From Candidatus Tenderia sp. (GTDB taxonomy: Bacteria; Pseudomonadota; Gammaproteobacteria; Tenderiales; Tenderiaceae), in the NCBI GenBank assembly GCA_030148045.1, contig JASBUE010000073.1, forward strand, positions 1-7,254: 7,254 nt of DNA. Reading direction: 5' to 3'. The notes beneath the pieces are model-generated. The model ran no database searches, had not been told where the DNA came from, and was given only the letters and a program-made list of their open reading frames with translations. The position numbers and the translations under genes are program-made. Below, piece by piece: positions 1 to 6,211 of this stretch (its first letter is position 1; every line of letters begins with the position of its first letter).

Positions 1-150
1 GAATCGTTCGTAACGCCGGAGCAAGTCCCCGACGAACGCGTCGAAGTCGGCGGCCATCTCCTGCCAGTTCGTCCATCGCCGGACGAACTCGTGGTCGAAG
101 CGCTCGGTCGCCAACAGCTGGCGCGCCACCGCGAGCAACAAGGCCGCCTC
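1..150 (-). CDS. Molybdopterin oxidoreductase, internal fragment (cut by window edge and by junction)
   Basis: The minus strand reads as 50 codons without a stop, running off the left edge. The peptide begins EAALLLAVARQLL, continues through DHEFVRRWTNWQE and ends LLRRYERF. From memory this resembles the part of the catalytic subunit of molybdopterin (bis-MGD) oxidoreductases that follows the 'PGTEAA.LLA.AR.LL' stretch, where 'D..FV.RW.NW' is typical. Such enzymes transfer electrons to or from small substrates such as formate, nitrate or sulfur compounds; the substrate cannot be told from this piece. 46 of the 50 codons end in G or C, a strong coding signature that the plus frames lack. Upstream on the minus strand (above about 150-165) the resemblance stops, although the frame stays open, so the N-terminal part is missing. 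It has no functional link with the LPS genes. The family assignment is recalled rather than searched, so confidence is moderate. Confidence 0.55.
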
Positions 151-175
151 GATTATCGGCCGGCTGGCGCCACAG
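150..175. other. Breakpoint between two unrelated truncated genes
   Basis: To the left, the minus strand codes for a molybdopterin oxidoreductase fragment whose recognisable part starts at about 150. To the right, the plus strand codes for a GT9 enzyme whose recognisable N-terminus (DIKRVAVIRHAAVGD) begins at about 176. Neither gene has a proper start here. No inverted repeat, target-site duplication, tRNA or transposase remnant is visible at the join. The change of strand, gene family and codon use at one point suggests an assembly chimera or a real rearrangement. The exact base of the join cannot be fixed from sequence alone. Confidence 0.5.
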
Positions 176-193
176 GATATCAAGCGCGTCGCC

Positions 194-1108
194 GTGATTC
201 GCCATGCCGCCGTCGGTGATATGGTGCTGACGCGCCCCTTTCTGGTCGAGCTGCGGCGCTTTTTCCCCCATGCCGAGATCACCCTGAGTCTGGTCACCAA
301 CTATACCCGCGGTGCGCCGCTGGACCTGGTCGATCACCTGCATGTGGCCTACGGTTGCGATCAGCGCGGTGTATCCCTGAAACAGCAGGTCAGGCGCGGC
401 AGGGAGCTGGGGGCCCACGATCTCCTGTTTGACCTGGCGGCCACCTCGCGCTCGTTCTGGCTTTGCAAGCTGAACAAGGCAGGGTTGAAGATCGGTTTTC
501 CCTATCACGCCATCCAGCGGCCGCTGTTTTATGATGTCGCGGTCCTGCGCTCCGATCTGCGGTTCGAGGCGGAAACCATGCTGGAGATGCTCAATATTCT
601 GGGGCATGCGCACGAGTATCCGCTGCGTTTCGATATGCCGGTCATAGCGGCCCGCCGCGACACGCCTTATGTGGTCTATTTTCCCAGTGCCTCGACCACG
701 GATAAATGCTGGCCCCACGCGCGCTTTGCCGAGTTGGTGGACAGGATGGCGGGAGCATATCCCGATCATGAGCATATCGTGCTCCAAGGCATTGCCGAAT
801 GGGAGACGATCGACGCCATCATGGCGCCCTTGCAGGGCAGAAAGAACGCGAGCGGCTTAAAGCTGGACGATTTCGACGCGACCGTCGCCCTGGTGAAGGG
901 GGCAAGCCTGTTGGTAGGGAACGACACGGGTATTCGGAATATCGCCATCGCTTGTGGAACGCCGACCGTCGGTATCTTCTTCAGCACCGAGCCCTTCAGG
1001 TACTGGCCGCGTTACGGTGGACACGAGGCCGCCTTTAACGTCGACGGCGGCGTGCCTGCAGCGGATCAAGTATTTGCGCTGTGCAACAAATTGCTTGGGC
1101 AAAATTAG
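194..1108 (+). CDS. Glycosyltransferase family 9 (heptosyltransferase-like), N-terminus uncertain
   Basis: This is a probable LPS glycosyltransferase of the GT9/heptosyltransferase family (GT-B fold), expected to act at the cytoplasmic face of the inner membrane. From the GTG at 194, residues 1-16 carry the N-terminal IRHAAVGDMVLTRPF motif with the conserved GD pair (8-9). KCWP at 171-174 corresponds to the K.WP donor-site motif. NDTGIRN at 243-249 takes the place of the usual D(S/T)GP.H loop but lacks the histidine. The start is doubtful: family members normally begin a few residues earlier with a basic 'M-K-R-(I/V)' strand, and the frame reads DIKRVAV upstream of 194. It is open back to a stop at 11-13 but has no ATG, GTG or TTG before 194. 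The real 5' end is therefore probably missing at the junction near 150-175. It is the first gene of the plus-strand operon; the next gene starts 22 bases after its stop. Confidence 0.85.
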   Translation: MIRHAAVGDMVLTRPFLVELRRFFPHAEITLSLVTNYTRGAPLDLVDHLHVAYGCDQRGVSLKQQVRRGRELGAHDLLFDLAATSRSFWLCKLNKAGLKIGFPYHAIQRPLFYDVAVLRSDLRFEAETMLEMLNILGHAHEYPLRFDMPVIAARRDTPYVVYFPSASTTDKCWPHARFAELVDRMAGAYPDHEHIVLQGIAEWETIDAIMAPLQGRKNASGLKLDDFDATVALVKGASLLVGNDTGIRNIAIACGTPTVGIFFSTEPFRYWPRYGGHEAAFNVDGGVPAADQVFALCNKLLGQN

Positions 1109-1120
1109 GCGCTGCTTGCC

Positions 1121-1125
1121 GGGAG
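1121..1125 (+). promoter_or_regulatory. Ribosome binding site of the GT2 gene
   Basis: GGGAG lies 5 bases before the ATG at 1131. It fixes that ATG as the start rather than the in-frame ATG at 954, which lies inside the preceding gene. Confidence 0.7.
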
Positions 1126-1130
1126 CTGAT

Positions 1131-1904
1131 ATGCCAACTCTCTCCGTCGTATTGATTGTCAGGAACGAGACCGAAAACCTGGCGGCTTGCCTGGATACCG
1201 TAAGCTGGGCCGATGAGATCGTGGTGATGGACTCGGGGAGCAGCGACGATACTGTAGAGATCGCACGGCGTTATACCGACAAGGTCTACGTCGAATCCGA
1301 CTGGCAGGGCTACGGCATCCAGCGCCAGCGCGCCCAGGCCAAGGCCACGGGGGACTGGGTGTTCATGCTCGACGCCGACGAGCGCGTGACGGCGCAGCTT
1401 AGGGACAGCATCGAGGCGGCGGTGGCGCGTGACCAGCGTGATGTGGTCTATGCCGTGCCGCGGCTGTCCTGGGTGTTCGGTCGTTTCATCCGGCACAGCG
1501 GCTGGTATCCCGACTATGTGGCGCGTCTGTATGCGCGCGAACGCACCGGGTATGGTGGCGACCGGGTGCACGAGAAACTGATCATCGGCGCGGGCATGCG
1601 GGAGTCCATGTTGGCGGGGGATCTGCTGCATTACACCTATCGCGATATGAATCACTATCTGGTCAAATCCGCCCACTATGCGGCCGCCTGGGCACAGCAA
1701 CGCCAGGCGCAGGGCAGGCGGGCGAGTCTGTCCCAGGGCCTGCTGCACGGGGTCGGCTGCTTTGTGAAGATGTATCTGCTGCGCGCCGGTTTTCTCGACG
1801 GCCGCCAGGGATTGCTGCTCGCCCTGTTGTCGGCGCACTCCACCTTTGTGAAATACGCCGATCTGTGGGTGCGCAATCTGCCGGCCGGCCGGGTGGAGCG
1901 ATGA
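1131..1904 (+). CDS. Glycosyltransferase family 2, WaaE/KdtX-like LPS core enzyme
   Basis: This 257-residue GT-A type glycosyltransferase would transfer a sugar from a nucleotide donor to the LPS core. The N-terminal strand PTLSVVLIVRNE (2-13) is the classic GT2 opening. DSGSSD (34-39) is the nucleotide-binding motif, and LDADE (80-84) supplies the metal-binding DxD-type acidic residues. HSGWYPDYVARLY (122-134) and VHEKL (146-150) are characteristic of the subfamily annotated as WaaE/KdtX (in Klebsiella and Serratia, a core beta-1,4-glucosyltransferase). Length and motif order match that family. The C-terminal part (about 206-240) is hydrophobic and may associate with the membrane. The start at 1131 is chosen for the GGGAG just upstream and because the GT2 fold begins there. 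The stop TGA overlaps the ATG of the following GT4 gene (ATGA), implying translational coupling. The actual sugar is not deducible. Confidence 0.9.
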   Translation: MPTLSVVLIVRNETENLAACLDTVSWADEIVVMDSGSSDDTVEIARRYTDKVYVESDWQGYGIQRQRAQAKATGDWVFMLDADERVTAQLRDSIEAAVARDQRDVVYAVPRLSWVFGRFIRHSGWYPDYVARLYARERTGYGGDRVHEKLIIGAGMRESMLAGDLLHYTYRDMNHYLVKSAHYAAAWAQQRQAQGRRASLSQGLLHGVGCFVKMYLLRAGFLDGRQGLLLALLSAHSTFVKYADLWVRNLPAGRVER

Positions 1905-3067
1905 GGGTTCTCGAGCTTTGCACCTCGCCCGACAGTGGCGGGTTGGAATTGTATATGGCGCGCGCCTGTGCCGCCCTCGCGGTCGCCGGCGACCAGGTGC
2001 TCGCGGTTGTCGGCCCAAGCAGCCGCATTGCCGGGCGTCTGCGGCGATATGATATCGAAATAGCAATACTCGCCCTTCGTTTTGGGCCGTTGCCGCTGCT
2101 TGCCGCCAGACGTTTGGCGAAACTGATTGACACGCGGGAAATAGATGCCGTGCATGTGCACTGGGGCAAAGACCTGCCCTTGGCGGCGCTGGCCAAGCGT
2201 TTCTCAACACGTTCGCCGCGGCTGGTCCATACCCGCCATATGCAGATCACTCGTAGCAAAAAGGATCTTTATCACCGCTGGTTGTATCGCCAGGTAGATG
2301 TGCTGCTCGCCATTACCGAAACCATGGCTGCAAAGGTACGCCAGTGTTTGGAGGAGGATGCGTCGGTGCGCGTGTATACCCTTTATCACGGGGTGCCCGC
2401 TCCGGCTGCGGTCATTACGGAACAGGAACGTCATGATCTGCATTCCTCCTGGAGCGTGCCCGAGGATGCGGTATTGGTGGGGCTGTTTTCCCGGCTGGAA
2501 GAACCCAAGGGGCAGCATCTACTTATCGAGGCGGTAGGCCGGGCCAAAGACGAGGGTGTGCCGCTGCACGCACTGATTGTCGGCCATGTGATGGATGCGG
2601 AGTATGTCGCCGGCCTGAAGGCCATGATCGATCATCTGAACCTCGATGACCGGATTCATTTTGAAGGATTCAGCAATGATATTCAGCGTTGGATGCAGGC
2701 CTGTGACGTGGTCGCCCTGACAACCCGGGAAGAGACCTTCGGCCTGGTGCTGATCGAGGCGATGCGGGCCGGTGTGGCGGTGATCGGCAGTGATCGCGGC
2801 GGGGTGCCGGAGATCATTCAGCATGAACGGAACGGCTTGTTGTTTCGCTCATTCGATGCCGGTGATTTTTATACCCAGCTGCGCCGTTTGGTCGTCGACC
2901 GGGCGTTGCGTGAAGGATTGGCGGCCGCGGGCAAGCAGGATGCCGAGCTGCGTTTTAACGATGAGGCGCACTTTTGCGCCTTGCGTCGCTATTTGAAGGG
3001 AGCGTCTGAGTCGGGCCGGGGAACGCGAGGGATGGATTCAGCTCAGAGATATGCAGATGAGCAATAG
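1901..3067 (+). CDS. Glycosyltransferase family 4 (GT-B, retaining)
   Basis: This 388-residue GT4 enzyme probably adds a sugar to the LPS core or O-chain with retention of configuration. The N-terminal acceptor domain opens MRVLELCTSPDSGGLELYM, with the glycine-rich loop at 12-15. TRHMQI follows at 111-116 and YHGV at 162-165, near the domain hinge. The C-terminal donor domain begins with LVGLFSRLEEPKGQHLLIEA (192-211), then FEGF (254-257), and has the diagnostic E-x7-E motif at E278 and E286 (EETFGLVLIEA), followed by GSDRGGVPEII (296-306). The ATG at 1901 is preferred to a GTG 36 bases upstream because it begins the beta strand and has GGAG at 1895-1898, although the spacer is only 2 bases. 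It overlaps the previous stop by 4 bases and the next gene by up to 17. The last 20 or so residues are polar and look non-conserved. Confidence 0.9.
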   Translation: MRVLELCTSPDSGGLELYMARACAALAVAGDQVLAVVGPSSRIAGRLRRYDIEIAILALRFGPLPLLAARRLAKLIDTREIDAVHVHWGKDLPLAALAKRFSTRSPRLVHTRHMQITRSKKDLYHRWLYRQVDVLLAITETMAAKVRQCLEEDASVRVYTLYHGVPAPAAVITEQERHDLHSSWSVPEDAVLVGLFSRLEEPKGQHLLIEAVGRAKDEGVPLHALIVGHVMDAEYVAGLKAMIDHLNLDDRIHFEGFSNDIQRWMQACDVVALTTREETFGLVLIEAMRAGVAVIGSDRGGVPEIIQHERNGLLFRSFDAGDFYTQLRRLVVDRALREGLAAAGKQDAELRFNDEAHFCALRRYLKGASESGRGTRGMDSAQRYADEQ

Positions 3068-4169
3068 AAAATATTACGGCTATTCAATTACCGAGGCCGA
3101 GCTGGCTGCGGTGCGCCGCATTTGTGTGCTCTGCTGGGGGCTGTTGGGTGATGTGTTCATGCGTGTCACCACCATAGAGGCCCTCAAGCGGCGTTTTCCG
3201 GATGCGGAGCTGGTGGTGGTGACCGACCCCGGCAGTGCCAAGGTGTTTAACAACCACCCGGATGTCGCCGAGATAATTACCTTCAGCCGCAAGAAAAAGC
3301 CGGCATGGAAATACCTGGTCTCGTTGATACGTCATGTGCGCTATCTGCGTACCAAGCACTTTGACCTCTGCGTGGATTTGTATGCCGGCGATTCAAGCGC
3401 CCGTATCAGTCGCTGGGCCGGCGCGCGTATTCGTCTGGGCTATGATCACCAGCCCACGCTGCGAAAATGCAATAATCTGTTGGTCAAGGTTCCCACCTTT
3501 TGTGGTTATTGGGTGCGCGAACTGGCGGGGATGCTTGCCCCTCTGGGGGTTAATCCGGATTCGGTGTCGCCCGGTACTCGCTATCATGTCAGTGAAGCGG
3601 CGCGGCAAGCCGCGCAACCCTATTTGAACGCCTTCCCTGAGCGCAAAGTCATCTATAATCTCGGTGCGGGAGGGCCCGAAAAGATTTGGCCGCTAGCACG
3701 AATGCTGGCGCTGGCCCGTTCCATGAACGAGCACTATGGTGCCGTTCCAGTGTTGCTGACCAGCCCCGGTCACGAGGCGGATACGGCAGCATTTATCATA
3801 GAATATCAGCGCTATTCGCAGAGCTACATACACGTGCCGCGCGTGGATTTTGATATCGAGGCCGCCGTGCTGGAGGGGGTGGACCTGATCGTCACGCCGG
3901 ATTCCGGGTTGAAACATCTGGCCGCGGCTGTCCGGACGCCAATTGCGGGGTTATACCTGGCCACCCGGCCGGAACACACCGCGCCGCCTAACGTTCCCTT
4001 TGTTGCATGTATGATAGAACGAGCGGGGACGGTAGACGACTGCGGCTATCCTCTATTGCAGAATGACTTGCCCGTCGGGGTGGTGCTCAAAAAGATTAGT
4101 GACTTTGTTGAGACGGCGCTTGCTTGGTCGCCCTTGGAGAAGACTGATTTGTATAAGGGAGCGGTATGA
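3051..4169 (+). CDS. Glycosyltransferase family 9 (heptosyltransferase-like)
   Basis: This second GT9 enzyme has 372 residues. After an N-terminal extension of about 20 residues, the GT-B fold opens with RRICVLCWGLLGDVFMRVTT (22-41), containing the conserved GD at 33-34. GAGGPEKIWP (205-214) holds the K.WP motif, and TPDSGLKHLAAA (282-293) is the D-S-G-x-x-H donor loop with the histidine present. This is the usual heptosyltransferase arrangement, but the enzyme could transfer another sugar. Two ATGs compete for the start: 3051 and, in frame, 3057. The only purine-rich stretch upstream is AGAGA at 3045-3049, which is better spaced for 3057; the difference is two residues. The gene overlaps the end of the GT4 gene, and its own stop overlaps the next ATG (ATGA). 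Its base composition drifts towards AT near the 3' end, as in the following methyltransferase. Confidence 0.88.
   Translation: MQMSNRKYYGYSITEAELAAVRRICVLCWGLLGDVFMRVTTIEALKRRFPDAELVVVTDPGSAKVFNNHPDVAEIITFSRKKKPAWKYLVSLIRHVRYLRTKHFDLCVDLYAGDSSARISRWAGARIRLGYDHQPTLRKCNNLLVKVPTFCGYWVRELAGMLAPLGVNPDSVSPGTRYHVSEAARQAAQPYLNAFPERKVIYNLGAGGPEKIWPLARMLALARSMNEHYGAVPVLLTSPGHEADTAAFIIEYQRYSQSYIHVPRVDFDIEAAVLEGVDLIVTPDSGLKHLAAAVRTPIAGLYLATRPEHTAPPNVPFVACMIERAGTVDDCGYPLLQNDLPVGVVLKKISDFVETALAWSPLEKTDLYKGAV
4155..4161 (+). promoter_or_regulatory. Ribosome binding site of the methyltransferase gene
   Basis: AAGGGAG lies 4 bases before the ATG at 4166, inside the end of the preceding gene. It is the strongest Shine-Dalgarno sequence seen in this operon and supports independent initiation in addition to ATGA coupling. 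Confidence 0.7.
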
Positions 4170-5005
4170 GATTTTATGGAACCCATAAAATCAGTGACTT
4201 TGTTGCCGATTTTATTAGAAGCAATCAGGACGAAATTCGGGGCAAAAAAGTCGTCGACCTGCCGGCTGGGGAAGGGCAGTCGGCAAGTTTGTTGCGTGAC
4301 GCCGGCGCCGAGGTGTATGCCTACGATCTATTCCCTGAGGGATTCAAGGCGGACGGGGTGGAGTGTCATAAGGCGGACTTGATGTCGGACGTACCGATTG
4401 CGGACGGGTTCGCGGATATGGTTTTGTGTCAGGAGGGTATTGAGCATCTGCCCAATCAGTACCTTGCCTTGCAACAGTTAAGCCGTATCCTCAGGCCCGG
4501 CGGCAGATTGATATTGACCACGCCCAATTATTCCAATATGCGATCCCGTTTTAGTTACCTGTTTTCCGAATCAGAGATGTATAAACTCATGCCACCCAAC
4601 GAGATTGATTCTGTGTGGTTTTCGGATTCCAAATCGGGGGATAGCGATATCTACTTTGGGCATGTGTTTTCCATCGGCATTCAGCGGCTCAGGCTGCTTG
4701 CATTGTTGGCCGGGTTGAAGATTCACAAGATTCATCACCATCGTGCCAACAACACCGCGGCTGTTTTGCTGTTGTTGACCTACCCATTGGTACTCTGGGT
4801 GAACTATGCCGCCTATCGGCGTGCCATGCGCAAACGCAAGGACGTTGATTATGAGACAAGGAAACAAATCTTCGGGGAGGTTTTTCGATTAGGGGTCGAT
4901 CCGAGAATACTGGTGGAAGCCGATTTGTTTGTGGAATTCGAGAAGGTCTCGGATACTTCAAGCGTCCTAAGCGACATTCGGCAGTTTAATAAACTTGGTA
5001 ATTAA
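4166..5005 (+). CDS. Class I SAM-dependent methyltransferase
   Basis: This 279-residue protein is a probable S-adenosylmethionine-dependent methyltransferase. Motif I is VVDLPAGEG (29-37), with the glycine-rich SAM loop; DLPAGEG replaces the commoner D.G.G.G pattern. An acidic residue in YAYDLFPEG (51-59) fits motif II, ending the second strand. CQEGIEHLPN (88-97) is the Methyltransf_11-like motif IV region, and LRPGGRLILTTPN (109-121) is the classic post-motif strand. Residues 197-215 (TAAVLLLLTYPLVLWVNYA) form a strongly hydrophobic run followed by a basic patch (RRAMRKRKD), suggesting membrane association. As last gene of a glycosyltransferase operon it may methylate a sugar hydroxyl or cap the glycan chain, but substrate and site are inferred from context only. 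Two sampled 60-base lines (4201-4260 and 4501-4560) are each 43% GC, against 57% in 541-600, so this gene is AT-richer than the start of the operon. Confidence 0.85.
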   Translation: MRFYGTHKISDFVADFIRSNQDEIRGKKVVDLPAGEGQSASLLRDAGAEVYAYDLFPEGFKADGVECHKADLMSDVPIADGFADMVLCQEGIEHLPNQYLALQQLSRILRPGGRLILTTPNYSNMRSRFSYLFSESEMYKLMPPNEIDSVWFSDSKSGDSDIYFGHVFSIGIQRLRLLALLAGLKIHKIHHHRANNTAAVLLLLTYPLVLWVNYAAYRRAMRKRKDVDYETRKQIFGEVFRLGVDPRILVEADLFVEFEKVSDTSSVLSDIRQFNKLGN

Positions 5006-5129
5006 TACTCAGCGATATGTTTGAATGTGAAATACCATTTTCTTCGATGGCTAATATTCTCTGAGGCTTATTGCGCCACTGAGTTTGCCCATGTCTGTTT
5101 GGGCTGGGAGAATTCAAGAGTCGCGTCCT
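5006..5129. other. Intergenic region between convergent operons
   Basis: These 124 bases lie between the stops of the two converging gene sets, where transcription from both sides should end. The only perfect hairpin noticed is short: GCCCA (5087-5091) and TGGGC (5100-5104) with an 8-base loop and no T-run on either strand. A weaker fold pairs CCAT with ATGG around 5032-5050. Neither is a convincing rho-independent terminator. No small ORF with a credible ribosome binding site was seen. Confidence 0.5.
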
Positions 5130-6197
5130 TCAGGGTCGTGCAGTGGATAAATCGGAAAGATAGGCGTCTAAAATCGCTGTAACATCGGTAGGCTTAATAC
5201 TGGCCATGGATGTCGCGGCACGGGCGCGCGTGCCCCACGGCAGGTCGGCATCCGGTTTGCCGTACTGCAATTCTATCGCCTCGGGATATTTGTTCACCAC
5301 AATGTCGGCACTCAGATAGGGTCGCGCGCGATCCGGATTGGTGGCGGCATACAGGCCGATGACCGGCGTGCCGACCGCGGTAGCCAAATGGGCGGGGCCG
5401 GAGTCCGGTGCAATGACGAGGTCCGCCTTTTTCAGCAAGGCGAGCAACTGTTTGATGTCGGTCTGGCCGATCAGGTTGAGCGGCTTGTGTCGGCACAGGC
5501 TGGTAATCTTCTCGCCGTATTCATGCTCAATGGCGCTGGGGCCGCCGCACAATACCACCTGCATATCATGTCGTTCAGCCGCATAATCGGCCACCTGGGC
5601 GTATCCCTCGACGGTCCAGTTGCGATAGCTCATGCTGGAGCAGGGGCTGATGATCAAAGTCTTTTTATCCGTGCTTATAGTTTTCTCCGCATAGGCCCGG
5701 GCGTCATCCGGAATGGGGATATTCCATTCCAATCCGTGTTCCTCTATCCCCAAGGCTTCGGTAAAGCCGAAGAAACTGTCGATGACGTGTTGTTTCGGTT
5801 TGTGTGGAATCTTGTGGTTGGTGAACAGCCATTGCAGATCCTTGGCGCGCTGCCTGTCGAAGCCGAGTCGGATGCGGGCCGGGATCAACAGGCTGGCCAG
5901 GCTGGCGCGGATCGACATCTGCATGTGCAGCAATACGTCGAAGCGGCGGCCGCGCATGTGTCGGCGCAGCGCTTTATAAGCGGCCAGCCCCTGGTCTTTG
6001 TCGAAAACGATAAATTCGATATCGGGGATGTCGCAGACCAGCTGGTGCTCCAGTTTGCCGATCACCCAGGTGATTTGTGTCTCCGGCCAGTGTTTTTGCA
6101 GGGTGCGGACGATGGGCAAGGTATGGCTGATATCGCCCAGGGCCGAGAGCCGTAGTATGCAGATGTGTTTGGGGGGTGAAGCGAGGTCGATAGCCAT
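5130..6197 (-). CDS. Glycosyltransferase family 9, heptosyltransferase I (WaaC)-like
   Basis: This third GT9 enzyme has 355 residues from the chosen start. ICILRLSALGDISHTLPIV (12-30) closely follows the WaaC pattern GD..HTLP, and D22 aligns by position with the catalytic aspartate of heptosyltransferase I. SYRNWTVEGYA (190-200) stands where K.WP is found in other members, with the lysine and proline replaced. IAPDSGPAHLATAVGTP (262-278) is the canonical D-S-G-P-x-H donor loop. The family moves ADP-heptose to the inner core at the cytoplasmic side of the inner membrane, but many GT9 relatives use other donors, so waaC is not assigned. The frame is open further upstream to an ATG at 6245 inside rfbD. 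The ATG at 6197 is preferred because the GT-B strand starts soon after it and it lies 14 bases beyond the rfbD stop. The Shine-Dalgarno sequence is weak, so coupling to rfbD translation is likely. Confidence 0.88.
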   Translation of the reverse strand: MAIDLASPPKHICILRLSALGDISHTLPIVRTLQKHWPETQITWVIGKLEHQLVCDIPDIEFIVFDKDQGLAAYKALRRHMRGRRFDVLLHMQMSIRASLASLLIPARIRLGFDRQRAKDLQWLFTNHKIPHKPKQHVIDSFFGFTEALGIEEHGLEWNIPIPDDARAYAEKTISTDKKTLIISPCSSMSYRNWTVEGYAQVADYAAERHDMQVVLCGGPSAIEHEYGEKITSLCRHKPLNLIGQTDIKQLLALLKKADLVIAPDSGPAHLATAVGTPVIGLYAATNPDRARPYLSADIVVNKYPEAIELQYGKPDADLPWGTRARAATSMASIKPTDVTAILDAYLSDLSTARP

Positions 6198-6211
6198 GGG
6201 GCCGTTGCAGT

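Noticed and set aside
1..219. Plus-strand frame open from the left edge to a TGA at 217-219, possibly the end of an upstream gene
   Set aside because: Its translation (rich in Arg, Gln and Pro) shows no known motif, while the minus strand over 1-150 has strong G/C third positions and a recognisable peptide.
954..1130. N-terminal extension of the GT2 gene from the ATG at 954
   Set aside because: The extra 59 residues overlap the conserved C-terminal half of the GT9 gene and show no GT2 homology; the ATG at 1131 has a good ribosome binding site.
1035..2210. Long minus-strand open frame of 391 codons opposite the GT2 and GT4 genes
   Set aside because: The translation is rich in Arg, His, Pro and Gln with no recognisable motif, and it lies opposite genes with clear GT2 and GT4 motifs. 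It is a shadow frame of GC-rich coding DNA.
5087..5104. Possible terminator hairpin GCCCA / TGGGC
   Set aside because: The stem is only 5 base pairs with an 8-base loop, and no T-run follows on either strand.
5388..6155. Plus-strand open frame of 255 codons opposite the WaaC-like gene
   Set aside because: It has no recognisable domain and is antisense to a gene with the full set of GT9 motifs.
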